A DNA stretch of 64,000 bases. Source: Aquimarina mytili. Its GTDB lineage: Bacteria > Bacteroidota > Bacteroidia > Flavobacteriales > Flavobacteriaceae. The notes below the pieces were generated by a model. It was not told where the DNA came from. It worked only from the letters and a program-made list of their open reading frames with translations, and searched no databases. The translations under genes were made by a program, and so were the position numbers. The first letter of the stretch is position 1. The number at the start of each line of letters is the position of its first letter. Below, in pieces: positions 10,875 through 19,504 of this stretch. The DNA is taken from positions 278,023-342,022 of the forward strand of contig NZ_JAERQJ010000006.1 of assembly GCF_016735115.1 (NCBI RefSeq). Direction: 5' to 3'.

Positions 10875-11942
10875 ATGGAAGAAAAGTTAATGTCGAAAAA
10901 GAAGCCGACTTACCCAATAAATGACCTGCTGGATACCTACTTAAAAGCGTGCAATAGAAAAATTAAGATCCCTGTATTTTATGATGATTTGCTGCGTTTT
11001 TCTGGGTCAATTGTGGTATATGACAGTAATGATGAGGATACTTTGTGGGTTCGTGTATATTATGAAGAGCATGAAAGACCTGAAATAGAATCTAGTCTTA
11101 AAAAAGTATATACAATTCTTCATTCTGATGGAAATGAAGATGCTATAGAGTTTCTTAATATTGATGCCATTGACTATTGTACTTTCGGGAACTCCAAACC
11201 TTTTAGAATTAAAGTTCGAAATATCCTAAACGACAATTATACCTATATCTATGTAAAGAAAGCTGATGCCTCTCGTATTTATGGTTTAGAACTTGAGCAT
11301 ATGTTTTCTCCTAATCGTATCAATTTTTTAGTCTATAAAAACACCTTGATAGAAGAACATATTGCGGGGATACCCGGGGATGTATTTATAAAAGATTTTT
11401 TACCGGATCTAAGCGATCAAGCAAAATCGCAAATTGCTAAAGAATTTGTAAAGTTTAATGAGCGCTGCCAGATGCGGTTATTAGGTGATATGAGGTCTTA
11501 TAATTATGTGATTATCCCTATTCATGATTTTGACCATGTAGAATATAAAATTAGAGCGATCGATTTTGATCAACAATGTTTTGAAGGAAAACTAAAAGTA
11601 TATCAACCTCAATTTTTTAAGGAAAACTTTGATATGGTGGATGTAGTAATGAAAAAGTTACAGCCTAATTCGATAGAACAATATAAAAAGGAAGAACGTT
11701 CGATATTAGCTAAACGTATTTTAGCTTCGAGATCCAGATATGAGAATTTGGTAGAGTGTATGTGTGAAGATCGTATTTCGACTGAAGAAAACTTAAAAGA
11801 ACTACGAGAACATCTTTATAATTTTACATTAGATTTAAAATTTAGACGAAGCGGTTCTATGGGAGAGGTACTTAAAACAGCTCTTGATTTTGTAAGGCGT
11901 AATTATGAGAATGTGAATATGAAAAACTTATTGGATAAATAA
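10875..11942 (+). CDS. Conserved flavobacterial protein with kinase-like signature
   Basis: 355 residues, annotated elsewhere only as hypothetical as far as I know. By eye it has the order of elements of an APH/protein-kinase-like fold: a beta strand with Lys (YIYVKKAD, 125-131), a following helix with Glu (GLELEHMF, 137-144), a hinge-like EEHIAGIPG (160-168), a catalytic-loop-like LGDMRSYN (203-210) with Asp205 and Asn210 spaced as in HGDxxxxN loops, and IDFD (229-232) in the place of DFG. The N-terminal 110 residues are a separate region. No signal peptide or membrane segment, so cytoplasmic. A GTG/ATG choice exists at the second Met (MSKKK). The kinase reading is inference from motifs only. 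Confidence 0.72.
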   Translation: MEEKLMSKKKPTYPINDLLDTYLKACNRKIKIPVFYDDLLRFSGSIVVYDSNDEDTLWVRVYYEEHERPEIESSLKKVYTILHSDGNEDAIEFLNIDAIDYCTFGNSKPFRIKVRNILNDNYTYIYVKKADASRIYGLELEHMFSPNRINFLVYKNTLIEEHIAGIPGDVFIKDFLPDLSDQAKSQIAKEFVKFNERCQMRLLGDMRSYNYVIIPIHDFDHVEYKIRAIDFDQQCFEGKLKVYQPQFFKENFDMVDVVMKKLQPNSIEQYKKEERSILAKRILASRSRYENLVECMCEDRISTEENLKELREHLYNFTLDLKFRRSGSMGEVLKTALDFVRRNYENVNMKNLLDK

Positions 11943-11998
11943 AGAGTTATTAAACCAAAAAGTATTTGAGTTGAGATTTTATTAAAGTCTAAATTGAT

Positions 11999-12694
11999 AT
12001 GAGAATCAAATCCTGGCGTTATGTATTAGTGTTTTTCGGAATAATGTTTTTTTGGATGTGGAATAATTTTGAATTGCCGAAATTTTATCCTTTTGAAAGA
12101 ATAGAGAAGGCTGAAGCTTTGGTTTTTTATTCGGAGAAAATTCCTCCAAAATTACCTTTCGCTGATTTTCGCAACGAATTTGATTTAAGTATTAAATTTA
12201 TCTATAAAGTAAATCAAAAGGTCTTTATTTCTGAATATAGGGCTTATAAAGCATCCATGTTTCAAAAAGAAGGAGATTCTATAATGGTTGAATATAGTAC
12301 TGGTGATCCAAGCAAGGTTAGGTATACAAAGTCTTTAAGGAAAAGAAAAACGAAGAGACTGCAATTCCGAAAAAACTTTCATCACATAAAAGAAAATGGA
12401 TATAAAAATTTAGAATTGGTTGAAAGTTTATTCACTTATGAAGACTATGCCGAATATGGTAAGAAATTAATAAAAACTACAGGCGTATTTAAGAAAACAG
12501 GAGATACGATTAAACTAACTTCTTTAATGTATTACGATGATGTAAGGGTTGGCGGTACTTTGATAGAAGAAATAAAACCAATTAATAGACAATTAGAAGA
12601 ATTTGAAATAAGTGATTTTTTAATGGTTTCTAATAATCATATTGTAGAGATACGTACAGGCTGTAATTTTAAGTTAAGTGGAAGTAACTTATAA
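11999..12694 (+). CDS. Hypothetical membrane-anchored protein, DUF3592-like
   Basis: 231 residues with one N-terminal hydrophobic segment (about 8-22) that acts as anchor or uncleaved signal, then a soluble part. The pattern EKAEALVFYSE, a strand with a short hairpin (FIYKVNQKVFISEYRAY) and IMVEYSTGDPSKVRY recalls DUF3592 domains, which are found in small membrane proteins of unknown function. It follows the kinase-like gene by 56 bases on the same strand and could be cotranscribed. I cannot assign a role. Confidence 0.6.
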   Translation: MRIKSWRYVLVFFGIMFFWMWNNFELPKFYPFERIEKAEALVFYSEKIPPKLPFADFRNEFDLSIKFIYKVNQKVFISEYRAYKASMFQKEGDSIMVEYSTGDPSKVRYTKSLRKRKTKRLQFRKNFHHIKENGYKNLELVESLFTYEDYAEYGKKLIKTTGVFKKTGDTIKLTSLMYYDDVRVGGTLIEEIKPINRQLEEFEISDFLMVSNNHIVEIRTGCNFKLSGSNL

Positions 12695-12713
12695 TGTAGT
12701 TGGATGTCTTATT

Positions 12714-13487
12714 TCATATAATGCCAATACCGAGAAGAATTGCAAAAACAATCAATAAAATACCAACCACTACTTGTATGGTATTGATCGTTATTTTTTT
12801 TAGAAATTTATTTCCAAAATATGCCCCGATAAAGGCCATTACAGAAGCAGTAACGAGCATGGGGTAGTTTAAACTATTGCGCAATTGCCATAGATCTTTG
12901 GCGTATATAGAAATTCTGGAAACATCGATAAAGCATGCAATAGAAACTCCAGTAGCAATAAAAGCTTCTTTGCTTAGTTGTGCCCGTATCAAAAAGGCAG
13001 TTCGCAATGCCCCTTGATGACCAGATAAGCCTCCGAAAAAACCACTTAAAGCACCACCTAGAGGTAAGTATTTGGTGTTAATTTCTAATCTCTTTAGCTT
13101 AGGGATAAGATCAAAGAAAGAAAAGAAAATCAATAGTGTGGCAATACATATTTTTACAGCAGTGATTTGATACTCTTTGTCTGAAACTCTATACGTATAT
13201 AAAGGTTGTATATCGGTCAAAGTACCTAGTAGGTACGCACCAAGAAAGGCAAATAAAACTGCAGGTAAACCAAACCGAAATACTGTTTTTAAATTCGCTT
13301 TTTTGCCAATAAGAACCAGCTTAAATAAATTGTTGAGTAGATGAACTATAGCAGTAAGTGCAATTGCAATATCTATTGGAAAAAATAAAGCAAATACAGG
13401 CATCAACAATGTGCCCAAACCGAAGCCCGAAAAAAAGGTTAATCCTGACCCCAATGAAGCAACAATGCCAATGAAAACAAAATCCAT
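12714..13487 (-). CDS. TauE/SafE family sulfite/anion exporter-like permease
   Basis: 257-residue polytopic membrane protein of the TauE/SafE (former DUF81) family, with about eight hydrophobic helices in two halves. The first helix pair contains GSGLTFFSGFGLGTLLMPVF and the second half GGALSGFFGGLSGHQGALRT, the duplicated Gly-rich motifs of the family. Members export sulfite, sulfoacetate or related organosulfur anions, but the substrate here is unknown. It lies 8 bases after the NdpA-like gene and is likely cotranscribed with it. It converges on 11999-12694 with 19 bases between the stops. Confidence 0.88.
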   Translation of the reverse strand: MDFVFIGIVASLGSGLTFFSGFGLGTLLMPVFALFFPIDIAIALTAIVHLLNNLFKLVLIGKKANLKTVFRFGLPAVLFAFLGAYLLGTLTDIQPLYTYRVSDKEYQITAVKICIATLLIFFSFFDLIPKLKRLEINTKYLPLGGALSGFFGGLSGHQGALRTAFLIRAQLSKEAFIATGVSIACFIDVSRISIYAKDLWQLRNSLNYPMLVTASVMAFIGAYFGNKFLKKITINTIQVVVGILLIVFAILLGIGII

Positions 13488-13495
13488 GTTTTGTA

Positions 13496-14554
13496 TTATG
13501 TTTTTTGTTCTTTATTAAAATAGACGAGGTAGTAATACATTTGTTTTTCTTCATCCCAACCTTTTTCCACAAATTTTTCTGCAGATTCGGGATTTATAAA
13601 ATCCATTTTAATTTGCACATTGGTATCCAGATTGATAACGTTTTTCATTTTTTTACGAGCAGCGGTAACGGCATTATTCGCAATAGGAAAAGTGGTAAGG
13701 TCCTCGATTTGATATTTTGGTGCTTTTTCTTCTTTGTAATGTTTAAACTCGGGGATTAAATCTGGATTATCGATTACTTCGTTTAAAAATGCAGTTTCTT
13801 CAAATTCGTCATTCTTTGCAAAGTGGTTTACAGCCCGATTCATAAACATCACTTCTTCTTTTTTATCTTCGGCGGGTAGGACTACATCTTTTGCAAAATC
13901 CTGGCAAAACTTCATGTACTTTTTGGTGTAAAAATTCTCATCGGCAAAAGCTTCAACACCTAAAAAATGTTCTAACCAATATTTTGTATCATAACGGTTA
14001 GAGTCTACCGATAAAATTTTATACCCTTCTTCTTTTTTATGATTAAAAATTAGGCATCCTTTATCGAGTTTGTTGAGGTTAACTCCTTGCTGTATTAGCA
14101 ACTCCAGATTAGATTCTTTTTCTTCAAACTGAAGGAAATCATGTTTTAATTCTGATTTAAAAATACCCAGTGCTGCAACTTTTTCATTATCAATAGTCAC
14201 ATTGTCAAGATAGGTAACGTATACCTCACCACTTTTGATATGTGGATGTTGAGATTGTTCATACAATAATGAAGCAATTCGCTTAGATTTTTCATGAACA
14301 GAAGATGGGTTTTCAAAAATCTCGGTTACAATCTTATACAATGGATTAAATTCTACATTTACTTCATTTGCAAATTGAAAGTAGTTTTCTTCTTTTTCTC
14401 TAAAAGGTTTAAAGAAATATTCTTTTAGGATCGCCGTTAATTCATCATTAATTGAATATGGAGATTCTGATAGGAATATGCTCTCACCTTTATTTTTATT
14501 TCCGATTTTATGAACCGAAAGTGATTCGATTTGGGTGCTGTATAGGTTAATCAT
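13496..14554 (-). CDS. Nucleoid-associated protein (NdpA/YejK family)
   Basis: 352 residues, the length of the 37-kDa nucleoid-associated protein family. The start MINLYSTQIESLSVHKIGNK and the central SGEVYVTYLDNVTIDNEKVAALGIFKSE are typical of it. YejK binds the E. coli nucleoid; its mechanism is poorly known, and Bacteroidota versions are uncharacterised. No signal or membrane segment. First gene of a probable two-gene unit with the TauE permease. Confidence 0.85.
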   Translation of the reverse strand: MINLYSTQIESLSVHKIGNKNKGESIFLSESPYSINDELTAILKEYFFKPFREKEENYFQFANEVNVEFNPLYKIVTEIFENPSSVHEKSKRIASLLYEQSQHPHIKSGEVYVTYLDNVTIDNEKVAALGIFKSELKHDFLQFEEKESNLELLIQQGVNLNKLDKGCLIFNHKKEEGYKILSVDSNRYDTKYWLEHFLGVEAFADENFYTKKYMKFCQDFAKDVVLPAEDKKEEVMFMNRAVNHFAKNDEFEETAFLNEVIDNPDLIPEFKHYKEEKAPKYQIEDLTTFPIANNAVTAARKKMKNVINLDTNVQIKMDFINPESAEKFVEKGWDEEKQMYYYLVYFNKEQKT

Positions 14555-14636
14555 ATTTTTTGAGTTTCAAAGGCGCAAAGCGACCAAGTTACTTAGTTTT
14601 ATTACTTCAATACTTCTTGATTATAGGCAATTGAGT

Positions 14637-15146
14637 TTAATTCCAATTTTCATCAAACCCGAGATCATCATATTCATCCAGATCCATAAAACTTTCTCCA
14701 TCACTTTCTTCATCAGACTGATCGGCTTTAAACTCTTTATCAGGAGCTTGATCTGGTAATTGTCCATGTACAAACATTACATTAGGATATTCCATTCCAC
14801 TTTCATATTCTGCTATTTCTGCAAGCTCTACCAAAAATGTCCACATACTTAAGAAATCGTAGATGTAAATCAATTTAGGAGATGCCTCATGAACTATATC
14901 TATAAGGGTAGTTTCATTCATTAATCTAACGGGTTGGTTTCCGTCACTCATATCAAATAATGAAATCTCTTCACCTTGATTCCATTGATCATCACTTATA
15001 TAAAAAGATGCCATCTCTGTACCATCAAAACCAAAAGATTGCGTAATTACGTTATGAAATTGCTCTAAGGTAGCTTCTTGTTCTATTTCAATATCTCTAA
15101 AGACATCTTCTTCAGTGTCCAGTATAATTCTGAAACGGTAAATCAT
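14637..15146 (-). CDS. pRiA4b ORF-3-like / IS1096 TnpR-passenger-family protein
   Basis: 169 residues. MIYRFRIILDTEEDVFRDIEI and FHNVITQSFGFDGTEMASFYISDDQW match the pRiA4b ORF-3-like domain, a small alpha/beta domain first noted on plasmids and in IS1096 but widespread in chromosomes. The C-terminal 45 residues are very acidic (Asp/Glu/Ser-rich). No transposase, terminal repeats or plasmid gene lies nearby, so it is not evidence of a mobile element here. Function unknown. A flavobacterial -7 box lies 20 bases upstream. Confidence 0.82.
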   Translation of the reverse strand: MIYRFRIILDTEEDVFRDIEIEQEATLEQFHNVITQSFGFDGTEMASFYISDDQWNQGEEISLFDMSDGNQPVRLMNETTLIDIVHEASPKLIYIYDFLSMWTFLVELAEIAEYESGMEYPNVMFVHGQLPDQAPDKEFKADQSDEESDGESFMDLDEYDDLGFDENWN

Positions 15147-15165
15147 TGTTGAATATTTTGATTTG

Positions 15166-15173
15166 CAAAGATA
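15166..15173 (-). promoter_or_regulatory. Probable -7 element of the 14637-15146 gene
   Basis: On the minus strand TATCTTTG matches the Bacteroidota -7 consensus TAnnTTTG exactly and lies 19 bases before the ATG at 15146, in the gap after the heme A synthase stop. I found no TTG at the expected -33 distance. Confidence 0.5.
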
Positions 15174-15187
15174 CTATAAATGGGTTG

Positions 15188-16204
15188 TTATTTACTAAAA
15201 CGGTGTAATGAAAAAGTCATTGCCCCAAGTAAGAAAAATGCAACAACTTGATGTAGTACTCCTAGGGTAATTGGCACCCTATAAAGTAAGGTGAAAATCC
15301 CCAGTAAAAACTGAATACACACAATAATCAGTAGAGTGTTTATAGAGTTGGTTTGCAGAGTGCTTTTTTCAATTTTTTTACTTCGATACCAAATAAAAAT
15401 AATGAACCCGACTACGATATAAGCAAGATATCGATGTATAAATTGTACTCCACTTTTTCCTTCGATAAAATTTTTGATAAGAGGAGATTGTTCTATGTAT
15501 ACAGATTCATGAATTAATTGCCCATCATTCATTAGAGGCCAATGGTTATGTAGAAAACCAGCATCAAGCCCTGCAACAAAAGCTCCATAGACTATTTGTA
15601 TTAAAAGTAATGCCAGTCCCCAGCGTATTAGATTTCTGAATTTTTGATCAACCTCTTTTTTATCAGGATATATAAGATCTAAGGCGACCCAAAAAGTATA
15701 AGCAAAGGTTATAAATGCTGCAGTTAGGTGCATGGCAAGTCTATAATGACTTACATCTGGCCTGTCTACCAATCCACTTTTAACCATAAACCATCCTAAA
15801 AACCCTTGAAAACCTCCTAAAAGCATCAATATAATGGATTTTTTTATGGTCGATCGTGTAAGTTGTTTGGTTAACAAAAAATATACGAAAGGTAGCATAA
15901 ATACCACTCCGATAAACCTTCCAATAACTCGGTGTAACCACTCCCAGAAATAAATATCTTTAAAATCCTGAAGCGTAAATTGATTGTTTATTTTTTGATA
16001 TTCTGGGTATTGCTTATAGAGTTCAAAAGCCTCATTCCATTCGGTTTCATTCATTGGTGGAATAGTACCCGAAATTAATTTATAATTTGAAATGGATAAT
16101 CCAGAATGTGTAAGTCTTGTAATTCCTCCGACAACAACCATTATAAAAATTAAGAAACATCCAGTGAGAAGCCAGTATATTACTTTTTTATTGTCTTTTT
16201 TCAT
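15188..16204 (-). CDS. ctaA: Heme A synthase (COX15/CtaA family)
   Basis: 338-residue membrane protein with eight hydrophobic helices in two homologous halves. Family motifs are GGITRLTHSGLSI in the first helix region, FKDIYFWEWLHRVIGR with the His-containing heme site, HLTAAF, and FIHRYLAY and VLHQVVAF in the second half. CtaA/COX15 oxidises the C8 methyl of heme O to give heme A for cytochrome aa3 oxidases; it acts in the inner membrane. No cox operon or ctaB adjoins. A hairpin (ATTTCCG, six-base loop, CGGAAAT) sits at 16219-16238, 15 bases upstream of the start. Confidence 0.95.
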   Translation of the reverse strand: MKKDNKKVIYWLLTGCFLIFIMVVVGGITRLTHSGLSISNYKLISGTIPPMNETEWNEAFELYKQYPEYQKINNQFTLQDFKDIYFWEWLHRVIGRFIGVVFMLPFVYFLLTKQLTRSTIKKSIILMLLGGFQGFLGWFMVKSGLVDRPDVSHYRLAMHLTAAFITFAYTFWVALDLIYPDKKEVDQKFRNLIRWGLALLLIQIVYGAFVAGLDAGFLHNHWPLMNDGQLIHESVYIEQSPLIKNFIEGKSGVQFIHRYLAYIVVGFIIFIWYRSKKIEKSTLQTNSINTLLIIVCIQFLLGIFTLLYRVPITLGVLHQVVAFFLLGAMTFSLHRFSK

Positions 16205-16305
16205 AAATGCACTATATCATTTCCGAAAGGGCGGAAATCTATTTATTCCCTTTTCTATATTATTTATATTTGAGTCTTACCCAAAAAAGTAAAATATCTA
16301 CTTTT

Positions 16306-16343
16306 ACCATCAACCATCAACCATCAACCATCAACCATCAACC
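16306..16343 (+). repeat. Heptanucleotide tandem repeat (ACCATCA, five copies)
   Basis: Five uninterrupted copies of ACCATCA (16306-16340) plus a partial sixth. On the minus strand the unit is TGATGGT. It overlaps the last codons and stop of cca, whose end GLMVDG-stop is read from it. Seven is not a multiple of three, so a change in copy number would shift the frame of the last codons. Confidence 0.9.
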
Positions 16344-17751
16344 CTAACTCTTTTCCTTTTTGTAGCATAAATTGATATGCGGCATCGTGCTCATTTGGAA
16401 TATCTCCCTCTAGAATAGCTTCTTTTATAGCTTCTTTGATAATACCGATTTCACGAGAAGGTTTGATTTTAAATGTTTTCATGATCTCTTCTCCACTAAC
16501 AGGCGGTTGGAAATTACGAATGTGGTCTCGTTCTTCAACTTCAACCATTTTTTGTCGTACAATCTTAAAATTGTTATGATATTTCTTGAATTTTTTTGGG
16601 TTTTTGGTTGTGATATCAGCTTCGCAAAGTGTCATTAATTCATCAATATAATCTCCAGCATCAAATACTAATCTTCTTACTGCTGAATCTGTAACATCGC
16701 TTGCAATTGCTATAGGGCGCGAACTCATTAATACCATTTTCTGAACAAATTTCATCTTGTCATTCAACGGCATTTTTAAACGTTTAAATAATTTAAACAC
16801 CATTTTTGAACCTACAAATTCATGTCCATGGAAAGTCCAACCTACTTTTTTACTAAATTTTTTAGTTGGGGCTTTACCAATATCATGTAATAATGCAGCC
16901 CATCGTAACCATAAATCTTCCGTGTTTTCTGAAATATTATCAACTACTTCTAAGGTGTGGTAAAAATTATCTTTATGGCGTTGTCCTTCAATTTCGTCTA
17001 TGCCTTTAAGAGCAATAAGTTCTGGAAGTATGAATGTTAGAAGCCCAGTTTTTTCTAGTAATTTAAATCCTATTGATGGTTTATTGCTCAATAGAATTTT
17101 GTTAAGCTCATCTACAATTCGTTCTTTAGTAATGATCTTGATTCGATCTTTGTTTCTAGAGATAGCTTGTAACGATTTTTCTTCAATTTTGAACCCCAAT
17201 TGTGTTGCAAAGCGTATAGCGCGCATCATTCGTAGCGGATCATCAGAATAGGTGATGTCTGGATCTAAAGGCGTACGAATTATTTTGGATTTCAGATCCT
17301 CTAATCCTTCGAATGGATCTAATATGTCTCCAAAATTTTCTGATGATAAGTTTAATGCAAGAGCATTTATAGTAAAGTCTCTTCTGTTCTGATCGTCTTG
17401 TAATGTGCCGTTTTCTACAATGGGGTTGCGACTATCTTCGGAATACGATTCCTTGCGGGCGCCAACAAACTCAACTTCGATTTCATCAGTTTTGAGCATT
17501 GCGGTGCCATAGGTTTTAAAAACCTGTACTTTTGGTTGCTTAGGTAAAAGACTAGAAACCTCTTTAGCTAGTTTTATACCACTACCTACAGCGACAATAT
17601 CGATATCTTTTGCAGTCCCTCTTTGTAGGATATGATCTCTTACATATCCTCCAATAACATAACTATCTAGTTGAAGATTAGTAGCTGCTTTTGCAATAGT
17701 CTTAAAAATAGGATGTTGTAGGGCTTCTTTATAATTTTTAGCTTCCGACAT
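16324..17751 (-). CDS. cca: CCA-adding tRNA nucleotidyltransferase / poly(A) polymerase family, HD domain
   Basis: 475 residues. The class II nucleotidyltransferase head has [11 protein letters not shown] (34-44) and the metal-binding DIDIV carboxylates, followed by the neck helices ([18 protein letters not shown]) and an HD domain ([11 protein letters not shown]) of the bacterial PcnB/CCA type. It adds or repairs the CCA end of tRNA; a poly(A) polymerase role cannot be excluded from sequence, but with no second paralog visible CCA addition is the simpler reading. The last residues (LMVDG and stop) fall in the heptamer repeat. The dispersed repeat at 17760-17849 lies 8 bases upstream of the ATG. 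Confidence 0.93.
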   Translation of the reverse strand: MSEAKNYKEALQHPIFKTIAKAATNLQLDSYVIGGYVRDHILQRGTAKDIDIVAVGSGIKLAKEVSSLLPKQPKVQVFKTYGTAMLKTDEIEVEFVGARKESYSEDSRNPIVENGTLQDDQNRRDFTINALALNLSSENFGDILDPFEGLEDLKSKIIRTPLDPDITYSDDPLRMMRAIRFATQLGFKIEEKSLQAISRNKDRIKIITKERIVDELNKILLSNKPSIGFKLLEKTGLLTFILPELIALKGIDEIEGQRHKDNFYHTLEVVDNISENTEDLWLRWAALLHDIGKAPTKKFSKKVGWTFHGHEFVGSKMVFKLFKRLKMPLNDKMKFVQKMVLMSSRPIAIASDVTDSAVRRLVFDAGDYIDELMTLCEADITTKNPKKFKKYHNNFKIVRQKMVEVEERDHIRNFQPPVSGEEIMKTFKIKPSREIGIIKEAIKEAILEGDIPNEHDAAYQFMLQKGKELGLMVDG

Positions 17752-17759
17752 GTATCAAT

Positions 17760-17849
17760 TTACTCGATCATCGAGATTTAAATGTTTCGAGGCTTGCCTC
17801 GAAATTAAAATTATTTTCCAACCGATGCCTTGCGGACTTACCTCGATAG
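17760..17849 (-). repeat. Dispersed palindromic intergenic repeat, copy 1
   Basis: A segment of about 90 bases that aligns without gaps to 54651-54740 at about 71 of 90 positions by hand count. It contains two palindromes: CTCGATcATCGAG near one end and TTTCGAGGC-TT-GCCTCGAAA in the middle. It fills nearly all the space between the tsaC stop (3 bases away) and the cca start, so in the likely transcript it is the 3' end of tsaC and leader of cca. No open frame. It looks like a REP-type or small non-autonomous element. Confidence 0.75.
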
Positions 17850-17852
17850 AAT

Positions 17853-18422
17853 TTACTTCCTGATAATTTTTACAGTGCTATTACTTCCAATTTTAATAAT
17901 TGAAGAAGGTTTTGCACCTTTATTTTGCAGGGGCAAATTTACGACATAGTCAACGCCTTCCAAAATGGCGGCAGATATTTCTTTAAAATTTTTTGGAGTA
18001 GGAGCTCCACTAATATTTGCTGAAGTAGAAACTATGGGCCTTTTAAGTTTTCGTATCAATTTTCCGCAAAAGGGATCTCGAGCAACGCGAATACCCAATG
18101 TATTGTCTTCTGCAATTATATTTTCGGCAACTCTTAAAGGGCGGTCATAGATAATAGTTGTGGGTTTTGTTGCATATTTTAAGATGTCATAAGCTACTTC
18201 GGGAACTTCTTCAACATATTGTTGCAACATTTTAAAATCACTAACTAGGCAGATCATAGATTTACTTTCTGCTCTCTGCTTAAGCGCATATATTTTATCA
18301 ATAGCTTCAGCATTAGTAGCATCGCAACCAATTCCCCAAACAGTATCTGTGGGGTATAGTATTATACCGCCTCTTTTTAATACTGTAATCGCTTTTTCTA
18401 TTTCTATGATTTGATCAGCCAT
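17853..18422 (-). CDS. tsaC: L-threonylcarbamoyladenylate synthase
   Basis: 189-residue Sua5/YciO/YrdC-family protein, the single-domain (TsaC) form. It makes threonylcarbamoyl-AMP from threonine, bicarbonate and ATP for the t6A37 modification of ANN-decoding tRNAs, with TsaBDE. The family start LKRGGIILYPTDTVWGIGCDA, the middle LKQRAESKSMICLV (the KxR-x-S/K pocket) and RPIVSTSANISGAPTP are all present. The ATG overlaps the stop of the upstream glycosyltransferase gene (TAATG), which suggests translational coupling. Confidence 0.94.
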   Translation of the reverse strand: MADQIIEIEKAITVLKRGGIILYPTDTVWGIGCDATNAEAIDKIYALKQRAESKSMICLVSDFKMLQQYVEEVPEVAYDILKYATKPTTIIYDRPLRVAENIIAEDNTLGIRVARDPFCGKLIRKLKRPIVSTSANISGAPTPKNFKEISAAILEGVDYVVNLPLQNKGAKPSSIIKIGSNSTVKIIRK

Positions 18423-19408
18423 TATTTAAATTTTGGAATTGTGTTTTCTGATTCGATATATTTTGGAGTTTCAGTATTTATAGTTTCTCCAGAAATTACT
18501 TTTTCATACAGCTTCAAATACTTTTCGGTCATAACTTTGGAGTTGTAATATTTAACGGCGTGGTCATGACATCGTTTCGGATCGTAATCAAATTCTTTGA
18601 TGGCCTTAGCAATTTCATCAGAATTGTTTCCTGTAAAACCAACTTCTGGTGTAATTAATTCGGCTAAAGAACCATTTTTGGTTCCAAATACTGCACAACC
18701 GGCATACATACTTTCTGTAATAGCAATACCAAATGGTTCATGCCAGGTTACCGGAAAAACTAATGCCTTTGAATTTTGCGCAACTTTCATTTTAACATCA
18801 TTTTCAACCATTCCATGAAAAATGATATTCGGATTTAGAATATATTTTAATCCTCTTTTGATATTGCGAGATTCCCATCTGTTTCCTCCCATAACATGAA
18901 GTTTATTTCCAGATTTTAAGGCGATTTTTGCAGTTCCGAATAGGTTTTTTACTTTCCAGGATGCTTTTGCCAGAAAGTGAAGATAGGTTCTATTACTATT
19001 CAAATCTGGATCAGGATAATCATCCCAGTCAATTCCATTATATACAAATGCTGTTGAACCATATCTTTTTGCATGATTTTTAGATACAAAAACCATGTTT
19101 TTATCTAATACTCTTTCTGGAGCTGGGTTACCTTCCATTGTAAAAATGTAGGGTTTGCCAATAGTTTCATGTAAGGAATAAAAAAGATGAACAACATCAA
19201 CATCTTCTGGTACCTGGCTCTGAAAATCTTTTTCCTCATCATATGGTATTACTGTTGCAAAATCAGAATAAGAACCTTTTTTTGCTAAAAAATATACCTT
19301 GTGCCCCATCTTAACCAGCTCCTTGCCTAATCCCCAAATAACGCGCTCGGTACCACCGTATTTTTTTGCAGGGAGAGTAGCGGTTCTATCTTCGATAAGT
19401 ATTTTCAT
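18422..19408 (-). CDS. Glycosyltransferase family 4 protein
   Basis: 328 residues, GT-B fold. The N-terminus KKYGGTERVIWGLGKELVKMGHKVYF is the usual Gly-rich acceptor-site loop and HEPFGIAITESMYAGCAVFGTKNGSLAELI is the retaining EX7E nucleotide-sugar motif. It uses an unknown NDP- or GDP-sugar. Cytoplasmic, possibly membrane-associated. It overlaps tsaC by one base and is divergent from the GT4 at 19505, so it belongs at the edge of the glycan cluster; its role in lipopolysaccharide is inference from the neighbours. Confidence 0.9.
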   Translation of the reverse strand: MKILIEDRTATLPAKKYGGTERVIWGLGKELVKMGHKVYFLAKKGSYSDFATVIPYDEEKDFQSQVPEDVDVVHLFYSLHETIGKPYIFTMEGNPAPERVLDKNMVFVSKNHAKRYGSTAFVYNGIDWDDYPDPDLNSNRTYLHFLAKASWKVKNLFGTAKIALKSGNKLHVMGGNRWESRNIKRGLKYILNPNIIFHGMVENDVKMKVAQNSKALVFPVTWHEPFGIAITESMYAGCAVFGTKNGSLAELITPEVGFTGNNSDEIAKAIKEFDYDPKRCHDHAVKYYNSKVMTEKYLKLYEKVISGETINTETPKYIESENTIPKFK

Positions 19409-19473
19409 TTTTCGTTTAAAATTTTTGTTGAATGTTATTTTTTTGTTATCCCAAATAAAAATCTAAATTACTA

Positions 19474-19481
19474 TATATTTG
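19474..19481 (+). promoter_or_regulatory. Probable -7 element before the glycan cluster
   Basis: TATATTTG fits TAnnTTTG and lies 23 bases before the ATG at 19505. The nearest upstream TTTG (19442-19445) is 28 bases away, too far for the usual spacing, so only the -7 half is convincing. Confidence 0.5.
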
Positions 19482-19504
19482 TCGATATATCTATACGATA
19501 ATTT

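Noticed and set aside
14637..15146. Possible mobile element because of the IS1096/pRiA4b name
   Set aside because: The domain is widespread on chromosomes; no transposase, inverted repeats or target duplication is seen.
16306..16343. Possible CRISPR array
   Set aside because: The units are 7 bases in direct tandem without spacers, and no cas gene is present.
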